From the NCBI GenBank assembly GCA_023053575.1, contig JAKZAP010000017.1:5525501-5589500 (forward strand): a stretch of DNA of 64,000 bases. Reading direction: 5' to 3'. Positions 43,089 to 55,637 of this stretch are shown here, piece after piece. A model generated the notes under the pieces. That model made no database searches. It worked only from the letters and a program-made list of their open reading frames with translations, and was not told the origin of the DNA. A program made the position numbers and the translations under genes. Numbering within the stretch: position 1 is the stretch's first letter; each line of letters starts with the position of its first letter. Origin of the DNA: Branchinecta lynchi. Its lineage: Eukaryota; Arthropoda; Branchiopoda; Anostraca; Branchinectidae.

Positions 43089-45056
43089 CTGGGGGATCCG
43101 AAAACGTACGTGGAGGGATACCTATGACATCGCAAAAGTTGTCCGTCCGTCCGTCTGTCCGTCCGTCCGTCCGTCTGTAAGCACGATAACTCTCGAAGGG
43201 AATGAGATATTTTGATGAAACTTGGTGTGAGGATTGTTTGGGTCAAGGGTAAGGTCGAGTTCGTCGATGGGCTCTGTAGCCCTATATTTGGGGGTGGGGG
43301 AGGGGGTTCAAATTTAGGGACAAACAAAATATTTTTAAACAGCTAATGTGATAGTCGTTATGGGGTAAGGAGAAATGCTGAGCACGATGGTGAAAATCAT
43401 TTCCTCGACGGACAAGTAGTTCGTCCGGAATCCGGCAACAACCGGAAAGTTTGTTAAAAGTAAAATTTTCATTTCAAGTTGATTAAATGTTTGATCTAGG
43501 GGTAAAAAGACATGCTGAAGACGATGAGGAAAACCATTTTCTCGCTGGACAAGTAGTTCGTCCGGAATCCGGCAAAAACCGGAAAGTTGGTTAGAAGTAA
43601 AAATTTCATTTGAAGTTGATTAAATGTTTGATTTAGGGGTAAGAAGATATACTGAACACGATGGTGAAAACCATTTTTTCGCCGGAAAATTAGTTCGGCT
43701 GGAATCCGGCCAAATCCGGAAAATATGTCAAAAGCAGAAGTTTTATCTGAAGTTGATTAGATGTTAGATTTAGGGGTAAGAAGAGACGCTGAGTCTGTTA
43801 TGACAATCATTATTTACCCGGACATATATTTAGTCCGGAATCCGGTTGTACCCGCATTTTTAAGTCAAAGTTTTGTTTAATGCTGATTATATGTTCTTCA
43901 TAGGGATAAGGAGATACGCTGGATTCTAGATATTTTGATGAAACTTGGTGTGAGGATTGTTTGGGTCAAGGGTAAGGTCGAGTTCGTCGATGGGCTCTGT
44001 AGCCCTATATTTGGGGGTGGGGGAGGGGGTTCAAATTTAGGGACAAACAACATATTTTTAAACTGCTAATGTGATAGTCGGTATGGGGTAAGGAGAAATG
44101 CTGAGCACGATGGTGAAAATCATATCTTCGACGGACAAGTAGTTCGTCCGGAATCCGGCAACAACCGGGAAGTTTGTTAAAAGTAAAAGTTTCGTTTCAA
44201 GTTGATTAAATGTTTGATCTAGGGGTAAGAAGGCATGCTGAACACGACGAGGAAAACCATTTTCTCGCCGGACAAGTAGTTCGTCCGGAATCCGGCAAAA
44301 ACCGGAAAGTTGGTTAGAAGTAAAAATTTCATTTAAAGTTGATTAAATGTTTGATTTAGGGGTAAGAAGATATACTGAACACGATGGTGAAAACCATTTT
44401 TTCGCCGGAAAACTAGTTCGGCTGGAATCCGGCCAAATCCGGAAAATATGTCAAAAGCAGAAGTTTTATCTGAAGTTGATTAGATGTTAGATTTAGGGGT
44501 AAGAAGAGACGCTGAGTCTGTTATGACAATCATTATTTACCCGGACATATATTTAGTCCGGAATCCGGTTGTACCCGCATTTTTAAGTCAAAGTTTTGTT
44601 TAATGCTGATTATATGTTCTTCATAGGGATAAGGAGATACGCTGGATTCTGGATATTTTGATGAAACTTGGTGTGAGGATTGTTTGGGTCAAGGGTAAGG
44701 TCGAGCTCGTCGATGGGCTCTGTAGCCCTATATTTGGGGGTTGGGGGAGGGGGTTCAAATTTAGGGACAAACAAACTATTTTTAAACAGCTAATGTGATA
44801 GTCGTTATGGGGTAAGGAGAAATGCTGAGCACGATGGTGAAAATCATTTCCACGACGGACAAGTAGTTCGTCCGGAATCCGGCAACAACCGGAAAGTTTG
44901 TTAAAAGTAAAAGTTTCATTTCAAGTTGATTAAATGTTTGATCTAGGGGTAAGAAGACATGCTGAACACGATGAGAGAACCATTTTCTCGCTGGACAAGT
45001 AGTTCGTCCGGAATCCGGCAAAAACCGGAAAGTTGGTTAGAAGTAAAAATTTCAAT
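43089..45056 (-). mobile_element. Family A copy A10 expanded into ~722-bp higher-order repeats
   Basis: Begins GGGGGATCCGAAAACGTACG, with the (CCGT)n run, then three higher-order units starting at GATATTTTGATGAAACT (43,207, 43,926, 44,652). Each full unit contains four or five ~136-bp internal units with TCCGGAATCCGG and AACCGGAAA. The third is cut by the duplication junction at 45,056. Confidence 0.85.
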
Positions 45057-48006
45057 CCTTCCATTACAGAAACATTTTCCTAGTTCAGCACAACAAAAGT
45101 TTCTATCTGGATAGTCCGGTATTGTATCCCCGTGGTAGTTCTCGAACTATCTGACGCTCGGTCAAGAGCGCTTCAGAAATCTCGTATTGACAAGCCCCTG
45201 AATGGAATGATTACAGGAAACGTATGGCTCCCTGTTACAAGTAAGTAAGTCACTAAGTAAGTAATGTGTTTGTTATCCTTACTTTTTCACACAGAACAAA
45301 ACAACGTAGAGAAGAAAGAGAAAAATGAAGGAAAAGAAAAGAGAGGTAATTATGGCACAGCATATAAATATATATATACATATTTATTTCCTTCTGTGAG
45401 TATAATCGTTCATCTTTGAATCTTAGGCTGCTTCACTAGTTAATGTTGCTTTTTGTAGTTTAGAACTGTTCGTGTTTTTTCTTTCCTTTCTTTGTTTGAA
45501 AAGTTGGTCTTATGAGTACTCTAGAAAGTAAGTCATGTGTTTATTACCCGTATTTTTCACTCAAAACCAAACGGGATACGAACCTGACAGTGTTGGTTAT
45601 GATGAGATATTTGGCACAGCCGTACAGTTTCGTGGTGAATGGAGAGACTTTGTCGACGTCTACAAGCCACTGATGGCTCATATCTAATGTATGAGGTAAG
45701 TTATTTTTATCATCATTGAGTAATACTTATAATTATATTTGTTCAATATATATCTATATGTCAATATGTGTACCTACTGTCGTATCTTTTTGCATTTTCT
45801 TGTACTTGTTTCTTTGCAAATCAATAAGGAAATAAAAAATGTCAAAGGGCAACCGCTATGCTATTCTGAAACTACGCTAATCTCATTGTGAAATTTCTTT
45901 TTATGTTTACAAGCTGACTGGATTTCAAAAATGCCAAAGAAAAATAAGAGTTACTCATTCGATAGCGATAAACAGAATAACTTTCCTATTCAGATTCAGC
46001 ATGAATCCTTACCCCTAAATCAACTATCTCCATAGATTTTAAAACATTTGTTCAGCCCCTTAATCTAAAAACCCCTCCCCCACCCCTAAACATAGGACTA
46101 AAGAGCATATCTACGAACTTGATCTTACCAGTAATCAGAAGAATCCTGACAGCAAGTTTCATCCAAATATATCGTTTCCTTCGAGAGTTATCGTGCTGAC
46201 AGACGGACAACTTTTGCGATGTCGTAGGTATCCCTCTACTTACGTTTTGGGATCTCAAAAATAAGCTGCCTTTTCAGTAAAGCTTTACTGAGCCTATTTT
46301 GTGTTGTTTCTAACACATAATAGAAGTCAGAACACAACAGTAGACGTGGTCACTTTCCGGTAAAAACCTGAAAAAAATACGGTAAAACTTCACAAAATTC
46401 GGTAAAATTCCGAAGCTGCCCCCCCCCCCCCCCTTATCAGGAAGTATCGGGACACCCCTGGCTGTGACCCTAGGGAAATGTGGGCAAACATGTTTTTCTC
46501 AGTACATTTTTGGGGGATCCGAAAACGTACGTGGAGGGATACCTATGACATCGCAAAAGTTGTCCGTCCGTCCGTCTGTCCGTCCGTCCGTCCGTCTGTA
46601 AGCACGATAACTCTCGAAGGGAATGAGATATTTTGATGAAACTTGGTGTGAGGATTGTTTGGGTCAAGGGTAAGGTCGAGTTCGTCGATGGGCTCTGTAG
46701 CCCTATATTTGGGGGTGGGGGTTCAAATTTAGGGACAAACAAAATATTTTTAAACAGCTAATGTGATAGTCGTTATGGGGTAAGAAGACATGCTGAACAC
46801 GATGAGGAAAACCATTTTCTCGCTGGACAAGTAGTTCGTTCGGAATCCGGCAAAAACCGGAAAGTTGGTTAGAAGTAAAAATTTCTTTTGAAGTTGATTA
46901 AATGTTTGATTTAGGGGTAAGAAGATATACTGAACACGATGGTGAAAACCATTTTTTCGCCGGAAAACTAGTTCGGCTGGAATCCGGCCAAAACCGGAAA
47001 ATATGTCAAAAGCAGAAGTTTTATCTGAAGTTGATTAGATGTTAGATTTAGGGGTAAGAAGAGACGCTGAGTCTGTTATGACAATCATTATTTACCCGGA
47101 CATATATTTAGTCCGGAATCCGGTTGTACCCGCATTTTTAAGTCAAAGTTTCGTTTAATGCTGATTATATGTTCTTCATAGGGATAAGGAGATACGCTGG
47201 ATTCTGGATATTTTGATGAAACTTTGTGTGAGGATTGTTTGGGTCAAGGGTAAGGTCGAGTTCGTCGATGGGCTCTGTAGCCCTATATTTGGGGGTGGGG
47301 GGGGGGTGGGGTTCAAATTTAGGGACAAACAAAATATTTTTAAACTGCTAATGTGATAGTCGGTATGGGGTAAGGAGAAATGCTGAGCACGATGGTGAAA
47401 ATCATTTCCTCGACGGACAAGTAGTTCGTCCGGAATCCGGCAACAACCGGAAAGTTTGTTAAAAGTAAAAGTTTCGTTTCAAGTTGATTAAATGTTTGAT
47501 CTAGGGGTAAGAAGGCATGCTGAACACGATGAGGAAAACCATTTTCTCGCCGGACAAGTAGTTCGTCCGGAATCCGGCAAAAACCGGAAAGTTGGTTAGA
47601 AGTAAAAATTTCATTTGAAGTTGATTAAATGTTTGATTTAGGGGTAAGAAGATATACTGAACACGATGGTGAAAACCATTTTTTCGCCGGAAAACTAGTT
47701 CGCCTGAAATCCGGCCAAAACCGGAAAATATGTCAAAAGCAGAAGTTTTATCTGAAGTTGATTAGATGTTAGATTTAGGGGTAAGAAGAGACGCTGAGTC
47801 TGTTATGACAATCATTATTTACCCGGATATATATTTAGTCCGGAATCCGGTTGTACCCGCATTTTTAAGTCAAAGTTTTGTTTAATGCTGATTATATGTT
47901 CTTCATAGGGATAAGGAGATACGCTGGATTCTGGATATTTTGATGAAACTTGGTGTGAGGATTGTTTGGGTCAAGGGTAAGGTGGAGTTCGTAGATGGGC
48001 TCTGTA
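45057..48006. repeat. Tandem segmental duplication, copy 2
   Basis: Repeats copy 1 from CCTTCCATTACAG. It carries an internal deletion near 46,770, where the first higher-order unit is shorter, and ends near 48,006 inside a further unit. The TAAG run, the GGCACAGCCGTACAG segment, the poly-C run (46,420-46,433) and both family A ends are present. Confidence 0.9.
45991..46262 (+). mobile_element. Family A right end, copy A11
   Basis: Duplicate of A9, essentially identical, ending TTTTGGGATCTCAAAAAT. Confidence 0.75.
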
Positions 48007-48294
48007 AAATGGATACGCTGGATTCGTTTCTGAATTTTCTTTTTTTGCTGGACTATAGTTCGCTCGGAATTCGGGCGAAACCGTAAATTTGGCAGAAGTA
48101 AAGCAGGAAGTTTCGGTCATTATCGTCAAAATAGATATGGCCTATAGAGGTATAGATTGATAGATCGATGGAATGTCTGAACTCGGTTTTCTTTGATGAT
48201 TAGCCTGGCGAAGACTGGATCTGGCGAAGACAAGACCCAATTGTTTGGATCAAATCTTAGATTTTGGGATCATCGAAGCCTTCGGTCTTGTTTT
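46510..48294 (-). mobile_element. Family A copy A12 with higher-order repeats and the AAGACC terminus
   Basis: Begins GGGGGATCCGAAAACG. Higher-order units start at 46,626, 47,209 and 47,937. After the duplication ends (about 48,006) the element continues through CTGGCGAAGACTGGATC and a degraded GGGATC-ATCG to TCGGTCTTGTT (48,294). It is therefore the only one of the two big copies that has both ends. Confidence 0.8.
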
Positions 48295-48475
48295 TTCAGC
48301 TACGTTTACTACTTTGCCGTTTCACACACCACTATCGACAAGGATCGAAACTGCTTCAATAGATTTCACCGTCGTTAGTGTTGTATTTGCTTTTTATTCA
48401 TTTTTGTAATGACGAGTACAATCATTCAACTGGATTGTATTGGTCCGCAGTGTGTCAAATGACCAAAGCGACATT

Positions 48476-49065
48476 GCTACCTTTACTACCCAGACCCGCC
48501 ATTTGACAGACCTCTTATTTTCTAAGAAGGAAAAATCAAACTGACTGAGACAAGTTTAAGACATTTCTGGGCCATAATCCTCCTGAAATAGCAAAATCAT
48601 AATTTTATCACGAAGGAAACAATTCAGGTTTGAAAGGGTTAAGATGTTGAAAGATAATGTTTTAAACAGGTGCCAGCCGGTGCCCGCCGGTGCTGAGTCA
48701 GGGTGCACAGCCGGTGCCGAGGAGTGTGCAACCCCTCGTAAATTAGGTATATAGCGACATTTCTACCTTTACTACCCAGACCCGCCATTTGACATACCTC
48801 TGATTTTCTAAGAAGAAAAACGAAAACTGACTGAGACAAGTTTCAGACATTTCTGGGCCATAATCTTCGGGAAAAATAGCAAAATCATAATTTTATCACG
48901 AAGGAAACAATTCAGGTTTGAAAGGGTTAAGATGATGAAAGATGATGTTTTAAACAGGTTCAAAAAGCCGGTGCCGGCCGGTGCCGGCTGGTGCCCGCCG
49001 GTGCCCGCCGGTGCCGAGTCGGGCTGCACAGCCGGTGCCGAGGAGTGGGCAACCCCTCGTACGCT
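48476..49065. repeat. ~290-bp tandem duplication with expanded GGTGCC minisatellite
   Basis: The unit from CTACCTTTACTACCCAGACC to ACCCCTCGTA occurs twice (48,476-48,740; 48,762-49,065). In the second copy a 10-12-bp GC-rich motif (GGTGCCGGCC / GGTGCCCGCC) is expanded at 48,968-49,017. The minus frames here (Pro/Ala-rich) are products of this minisatellite. Confidence 0.85.
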
Positions 49066-50384
49066 ACACATAAGGGAAAGCTAAAGGAGGGCGAAGAAAA
49101 TAGCAGTATCGAAGCATTGACGTTTACATACTTCTGCAGAGCAAGCTCTGATCAACAAGTTATGTGCTGTTCATCACATTCACTTTTATTGTTTTAGAAA
49201 AAGAAATTTGTTTGTAGTAAAAGAGAAAGCAGCTTCCCCGTCTAGAACGACGAAAATAACAGTAAAGTGGAATAAAAGGAATATAATAATAATGAGTTAG
49301 TAAGAGAGAAAAAAATCCCAGCTAATTCATTCCAAGTCTAGTGACGACGGCCGCCTCCCCCTTCCAGTATGTAAGATTTTAGCTTAAGCCTATTTGAAAC
49401 AGGTTTCTATCAACCACAACGTGACATCTAGTAAGTCATACAAGCTGATTCTATGAAATCTTGAATGTACCCTACCATTACAATTTTGTATCTTACCTGA
49501 TCTTCGGTAAGAACTTTATTGATTTTTACGTATTGCCTGGGAGTTTTCATTTACCTAAGTAGTCTGAAATTAACTACCATAAAACCAGAGAGATCACTGC
49601 CATTCACTGAAAAGAACTTGGTGTAAAGGAATGGATTAAGAGCCTTAATACTATCCCTTATATTAACCCTAATATGGTATGGACGTTCTCCCGAGTATCG
49701 TTGATCAATGGAATGAGAACTTCGCTTCATTTAGTCCTCATCATTACCAACTGTCAATCGCCGAAGGCGGTTTATTATTTCACTTGCCAGTTACATCTGG
49801 GCCGTTTCCTTATCATTGCGGAAAACGCCGATTAGGGATCAACACAGGCATCATTTGTTGATCCTTCGATAAATTAATGGCATTTTTGTCCCTTCACAAA
49901 AGCCCAGGCTGAACAGAGCAATTACTGTGAAATATCTTCCAACGCATGCTTCACGCTCAAAGAGAATTTGTATCTTTTACCTTGGATTAGAAGAGTGCAT
50001 GTTAAACCAGGTTGAAATGATTTAATTTTGTTATAGTTCAATGCATCATGTTCTGACTGTCACCGAGACTTTCGTCGGAACTGTTGGCTATGGACCTCAG
50101 CTCTCAAAAGTTTCGCTTATAGCAGGGTTGTACAGCGGGTCACCTAAGGATTCACATGACTTTAGCCTTAAGCAGATATACAGGGTAGCAAAAAGGGTCA
50201 GTTCTTAGTTTGCTGGTTAAAAATATGGCAGAAATACTGTGTTCCGCCACCACTTTCCTGAGCTCCCAAGTTAGGTTCTCGACAATGATCAAAGTAAAGT
50301 TACAAACCTGCTCATTGACTGAGATAGCCGTGATAGATATGGGATCTTTGATTTTTCCCTAAAATTTGCACAAGTATGGCGCAC
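49066..50384. other. No gene recognised
   Basis: Contains a 60-codon plus frame at 49,679-49,861 without recognisable motif or splice context. No repeat match was noticed. Confidence 0.45.
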
Positions 50385-51421
50385 GGGATCGACTAAAAGC
50401 AGTAAAGGAAAGGCAAGAGAAAAGCAGGAAAGAATACTAAAACCAGGAAGGGGCAACTAAAACGAGGAAAGAATTAACAGGAATCGAGGATTCAAAAAAC
50501 TGGCAAGCCTTTCCTCTGTTTAGTATCCCGTGAGGGGTCGGCAACTTCCATTTGGTAAAGTTCACCTTTTCCTCCTTTTAGTATTCGAAACAACTGGCAA
50601 GCCTTTCCTCTGTTTAGTATCCCGTGAGGGGTCGGCAACGTCCATTTGTTAAAATTCACCTTTTCCTCCTTTTAGTATTCGAAAAAACTGGCAAGCCTTT
50701 CCTCTGTTTAGTAACTCGTGAGGGGTCGGCAACTTCTATTTGTTAAAGTTCACCGTTTCCTTCTTTTAGTATTCGAAAAAACTGGCAAGCCTTTCCTAGT
50801 ATCCCCTGAGGGACTAAAAGGAGAAAAGGTGAACTTTTACAAGCGTAAGTTGCCCACACCTCACGAGATACTAAACAGAGGAAAAGCACGGCACAGCTTG
50901 CCAGTTTTTTCTAATACTAAAAGGCGAACTTTTACAAATGTTAGTTGGTCACCCCTCACGGGATACTAAACAGAGGAAAGGCTTGCCAGTTTTTTAGAAT
51001 TCCTAATTTCTTTCCTCGTTTTGGTACTCTCGTGACAAGCTACTAAAACCAGGAAAGAAATGGTGGACTTGAGTATCTTAGTTGCCGACCCCTCGCTGGA
51101 CTCATGATCGCCTACCGACAAGGTACTAAAAGGAGGAAAAAGGTGAACTTTTAAAATGCAAGTTGCCCTCACGAAAAAATAAACTGAGGAAAAGCACGGC
51201 ACAGCGTGCCAGTTTTTTCGAATACTAAAAGGAGGAAAAGGTGAACTGTTACAAATGGAAGTTTCCGACCCATGAAGGGATACAAAACAGAGGAAAGGCT
51301 TGCCAGTTTTTCGAATCCTCGATTCCTGGTAATTCTTTCGTCGTTTTGGTTTGCCCTTCCTGGTTTTAGTATTCTTTCCTGCTTTTCTCTTGCCTTTCCT
51401 TTCCTGCTTTTAGTCGATCCC
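50385..51421. mobile_element. Family E long-TIR foldback element, copy 1
   Basis: Left end GGGATCGACTAAAAGCAG is mirrored at the right end (CTGCTTTTAGTCGATCCC). The inverted repeats continue for over 100 bases through GAGAAAAGCAGGAAAG and AAAACCAGGAAGGG. The interior is a set of ~107-bp direct units (AACTGGCAAGCCTTTCCTC, GTGAGGGGTCGGCAAC, AAAGTTCACC-TTTCC) in one orientation on the left and the opposite on the right. Flanks ATGGCGCAC and TGCCGGCAC may be a decayed 9-bp duplication. The plus and minus frames inside are repeat-derived. Confidence 0.85.
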
Positions 51422-51489
51422 TGCCGGCACGGAGTGAGGCTCCCGTTGTGAGACATCTGTTACAAATTGTCAGACTGTCCTTGCCAGCT

Positions 51490-52580
51490 AAGAAAAAGAC
51501 CAAAGGTTCCGATGGGATCCCAAAATTTAAAATTTGATCCAGACAATTGCGTCTTGTAGGTAGTCCTATCCTGGAAATTTAATTCTTTTACTTTTTCCTA
51601 TTAACATCTGTACTATCAAAATTTAAAACAGATTAATGCCAATGGCTATCTGAGAAAACCAAGTTCATATATGGATTCAGCCCCTATACGTCATATCTAC
51701 TTTGAAAACATTGTTCGAAACTTCCTTCCTTACTTTTGCAGAATATCCAGTTTCGGACGGATTCCGTCTGGAATACTTGTCCGGCAAAAAAATAAATTTG
51801 AAAAGGAATTCAGCATATCCACTTACCCCTATATCAAACCTTTAATCAACTTCTGATAAACTGTAAAATTTAAGAAATTTTCCGGTTTTGGCCAGATTCC
51901 GGGCGAACTATTTGTCTGGCGAGAAAATAATTTTCATACATGGATTCAGCTTGCCTTCTTACCACAACATCGAATCTCTAGTGCACTTCTGATGAAACTT
52001 TTTGAGATCTTGCAGTTTCCGCTGGATTACCGGCGGAAATGATCTGGTAGAAACTGATTGTCATATATGGATTCAGCATGTATTCTTACCCCTAAATCAA
52101 TCATCTAAGCAACTTCAAACACAAAATTTACTTTTAACCAATTTTCCATTTTTTTCCGGATTCCGAGCGAACTACTTGTCGGGGTAGAAGACGATTGTCA
52201 TACATGGATTTAGCATGTCTTCATACCGCTAAATCGAACATTTAATCAACTTCAAATAAAACCGGATTCTGACCAACTAATTGTCCGGCGAGAAAATAAG
52301 TTTCAGATGTGGTTTCAGCATGTCTCTTTACCGGTAGATCGACTATTTCACTGACTTTTAAAAACAAAATTGTCGCCCCTTAATTTGGGTTATATGGGGT
52401 TACAAGGGTCACCTATGAACTTGACCTGCACTTTGACCCAAAGAGTCCTGATGCCAAGTTTGAATAGAAGATCTCAACCTCTTTGAGAGTTATCGGACTA
52501 ACAGACGGACAGACGGGCTGACAGACGGACGGCTTTTACGAAACTACAGGGATTCCGTCACTTACGTTTTGGGATCCCAC
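51490..52580 (+). mobile_element. Family A element, complete but diverged copy A13
   Basis: Left end AAGACCAAAGGTTCCGATGG + GGGATCCC. It has five or six internal units with CAGCATGT-TTCTTACC and TCCGG-T-T. Right end has AGACGGACAGACGG, a diverged GATTCCGTCACTTACG and TTTTGGGATCCC. Confidence 0.8.
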
Positions 52581-52589
52581 ATAATTCCA

Positions 52590-53400
52590 GCGCCGCGCTC
52601 CAATATCGTTTGTCTTGCGCTGCACTACAGCCTGTGTACTTGCATGCTAGTTATATGAAAAGTTGCATGTATAGATAGGTAGTAGTAAGTAATACCTTCC
52701 TTTCTAACAGTTACTACTGCATGCTACTGGCACTTCCAACTTCATGCAACTATTTCTCGGAAATTTGTCATCGTGATTTGATCGTGGTAAAGAATGGTCG
52801 ACTAAAGAAAGACACGACACGGCAGGGTATGGGGCAGGGTGGACGAGTATTAAAAAAGAGGCACGGCACACTAAAAGAAGGCATGTTTCTACGAGGAAAA
52901 GAGTCTATGCTTTACTCTAGGATCTAGAATTATCGAACATGTCCGAGTGAAAAATGTCGATTGGCAGAACCTATATTCTGGCGTGCCTTCTTTTAGGCTA
53001 TAGAGTTCTTAGGCATGCCCACGGGAAAATTATCGAGGGGCTGCCGTTTAGGCTCGGTCGTAGTTACTCATAACCACCCGTCATGTCACCCACACAGAAA
53101 GTCCGATACTTTACTCATCCGGAAATTCTTCCACACATAAGCTCATTCAAAACTCAAATAAGAGATGCGAGCTCATATGGCACTTGATGCGAGTAGATGG
53201 TACCTAAACGTACACGAGAAACCAAAATACCCCGCCATCTAAATATGCGGTTCGGACCTAGAAATACGAAATCTAGTTTCACTGAAGTCTGAGCATTTCC
53301 GTCGCCTCGGATCACCTAGGGCAAATGACTTTTCTACCTTCAACCTTAAAGATCTCAACAAGGTTTCAACCTTAAAGATCCATTCGTTTGGTTCCTACAC
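52590..53400. other. No gene recognised
   Basis: The interval contains a TACTACTGCATGCTACTGG stretch resembling the MITE at 63.3 kb and an AGCTCATATGGCACTTG box (53,170) shared with family D. The 68-codon frame at 52,721 has no motif. Confidence 0.45.
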
Positions 53401-53402
53401 AT

Positions 53403-53945
53403 GTCACAGGGTTTCCAGTACACCCCTCCAACCGGTGGTACGCGTACCACAAGGGGTACGCGAAGGAACCAAAACTGATTTAGTCTGTAGCTTTTGACTG
53501 TCCTACAGGTTTTTTTCTTAATTAACTTCTTTTCGAAAAATCGCGGCGCTTCGCGCCGATTCTCTCTTTTTAACCATCTGTCGGACCTCTTTGGGGGGGG
53601 GGGGGCAGGTGTTGTCAGCCCGTGTGACGCACGGGTACTACAAGTCCTAGTGAAAGTCAGTGAAATAATGTTGATTTAAAAATAGCTAGCCTACTGCCGT
53701 AAAATCTGTTCCTGTGTCAAACAATTGTTTTAAGAAGAATCGAAGACATTGCAAGTGATATTGTCATTCAGGTTGTGAACTAAGATAACGAAACAGTATG
53801 CGATGCAGCTTGATGAAAGCATGGAGAACATCAAAACCAAACAGAGAAACAGGGTGACTGTGAAAAATATGCTGCTAATGACGTCGAGCCGAGATTTGAT
53901 AATATTTTTGCTACAAAGCAGCCTCTAGTGATTGCCTCATTGATT
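53403..53945 (+). pseudogene. Decayed hAT-type DNA transposon
   Basis: Begins CACAGGGTTTCCAG and soon reads AACCGGTGGTACGCGTACCA then AAGGGGTACGCG, the end sequence typical of many animal hAT elements (CAGxGxTTCxCAACCGGTGG). About 330 bp further on, plus-strand fragments resemble hAT transposase: RIEDIASDI (near 53,740) and, one frame away, QLDES (near 53,807), which in hAT transposases is the xxLDESTD catalytic-region motif. Several stops and at least one frameshift separate them, and most of the transposase is missing. The right end was not found. Assignment rests on motif resemblance. Confidence 0.55.
53572..53590. repeat. Poly-G run
   Basis: A run of about 14 G inside the decayed hAT element; poly-G/poly-C runs are frequent in this window and are likely assembly weak points. 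Confidence 0.8.
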
Positions 53946-53959
53946 TTTTATATATTTTT

Positions 53960-54640
53960 AGACATGTATGTCTAAATCCGAATCCGATCCCCAAAGATGG
54001 TCGGATCCAGGAACACAAGTTTTCCTAGGGCATTATTTTGGTCCTTAAGTCATTAATCGGCCTGCAAAGTTTCATCGTTCTTAGTTTAGCTGGAACTATT
54101 CTAATTGGCCATCACCGGAATTTCGGGAAACACCCTCCAACTCTCCCCACAGATCCCCGATACGATGTACTTCTGTCAATTACGTATCTAGGGCTAATGC
54201 TTGTTCTTCTCACCAAGTTCCATCCCAATCCCTGAACTCTAAGCGTGTCACGAGATTTCCGGTCCCACCTTCTCCCCCCCCCCCCGCAAGTATCTAATTC
54301 GACCAGGACTTGACATGGGACATCTCAGACGATAGCTCTTTCCAGTTGCCAAGTTTCATTCAACTCCGATCATCCATTCAAAAGTTATGCATGCCACCAG
54401 ATTCCGGGCTTCCCACCCCTCCACTCCCCCTACGGTGGTCGGATCCAGGAAACGAATATTATCAAGTCAATCTGTTCGGGTCCCTAACATGCCTTCCAAG
54501 TTTCATCGTCCTAGCACATCCGGAAGTACCGACCTAGCAGGATCACCGAAATTCCGCCCCCCGGCCCCTGGACCCCCCACAGTGCCCGAATTTGGTTTTT
54601 TGATGGCTCCACGAATGAGTAATAAAATGGGGCGCAGGTA
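53960..54640 (+). repeat. Family D repeat copy
   Basis: GATGGTCGGATCC, GGGAAACACCCTCC, TCACCAAGTTCCATCCCAAT, CACGAGATTTCCGGTCC, GGACTTGACATGGGACATCT, GTTCGGGTCCCTAACATGCC and CCTAGCACATCCGGAAGTACC in the family order. The open frames at 54,038-54,823 are by-products. Confidence 0.7.
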
Positions 54641-55637
54641 TAAAAAGAAGGCATAGCATGGCAGTCTAATATCATGCATCCACAGGGATTGGCTGAAAGA
54701 AGTAATGACACGCCAAAGTATGGTACAGGAGGCACGAGTAGGTGAGAGGGGGAGCACGTCCGTCAAAGGGGCAGTTCCGGAGATCGGATCTGTAAACTCG
54801 CTATTGAAATTTAAATTACGCAAAAAAAAAAAATTTTAGAGCTGTTATACTTGTACGCTTCTTCTGTAAAAAATTCCCGCAGTTACACTCGTTCTATCAT
54901 ATAGCGAAACGATGCTCGTGTCACCTTTATTGCGTGAAAGTAAGTTCTCTAGGTAATAAGGTTGGCACCTCATTTTGGTAGTTCTGAACCCTTATATATC
55001 GTCGGTGATACTTATTTGGATAGTTTAAGATTGGCTCTACCATGTCGCACAAGAACTTCCCTGATTCATATATAGGTCTGAGAGTTAAAATTTATTTCTG
55101 TGAAAACAGCACCAGGGGCAGGTTCGGACAAAGACACTTGAGGCAGGTTCGGACAGCAAAGCTGAATGAAAAAAAAAAGGAAAGAAGATAAAATCGGAAA
55201 AGGAAAGGAAAAAATTCTAGCAAAAAGGCTCAGAAAGCCGGAGAAAACAAGTCATACTCAGAGCGAGTAGTAACAGCATATTCTGATGATAACAACAGAT
55301 GTTGATGAAGTGGCGGTATAACTGTGCAATTTTCCCAAACGGAAGCAAAGGAATGAAATTGAACTGGGGCAACAAACTCAAATGAAAAATGTATATATAA
55401 CTTTCATGAAGGTCCTTCCTGGGTTAAAAAAAAAAAAACGATGTCCGGAATGAACACCCAATCCCCGTGTCTGAATCTTACCCTGGTCTGGGCGGTAACG
55501 AACCTGTCCCCCTCTCCAAAATAGGCACGGATGCTAAAAGAAAGCACCGCAGTACACCAGAAGGCACGCATCGCCCATTCCAAAGTCTCCGTAGCTCTCG
55601 ATTCGAGTGAAAACAACACCTACGTCGCCTGGGCATC
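54641..55637. other. No gene recognised
   Basis: Contains a 71-codon minus frame (55,404-55,619) rich in F, W and R. It has no family motif I recognise, no plausible acceptor/donor pair and no second exon, so it is not called as a gene. A purine-rich stretch lies near 55,170-55,250. Confidence 0.4.

Larger units (their letters stand above)
41636..45056. repeat. Tandem segmental duplication, copy 1 (3,421 bp)
   Basis: Starts CCTTCCATTACAG. Every landmark recurs 3,421 bp further on: TAAGTAAG microsatellite (41,817), the GGCACAGCCGTACAG segment (42,194), family A end (42,837), poly-C (43,001) and the second family A end (43,089). Copies differ by scattered single bases only. No supported gene is inside. 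A short segment ending TATGAGGTAAG (42,275) looks exon-like but has no recognisable product. Confidence 0.9.

Noticed and set aside
55404..55619. 71-codon minus frame as a host exon
   Set aside because: No recognisable domain, no convincing splice sites on both sides and no partner exon.
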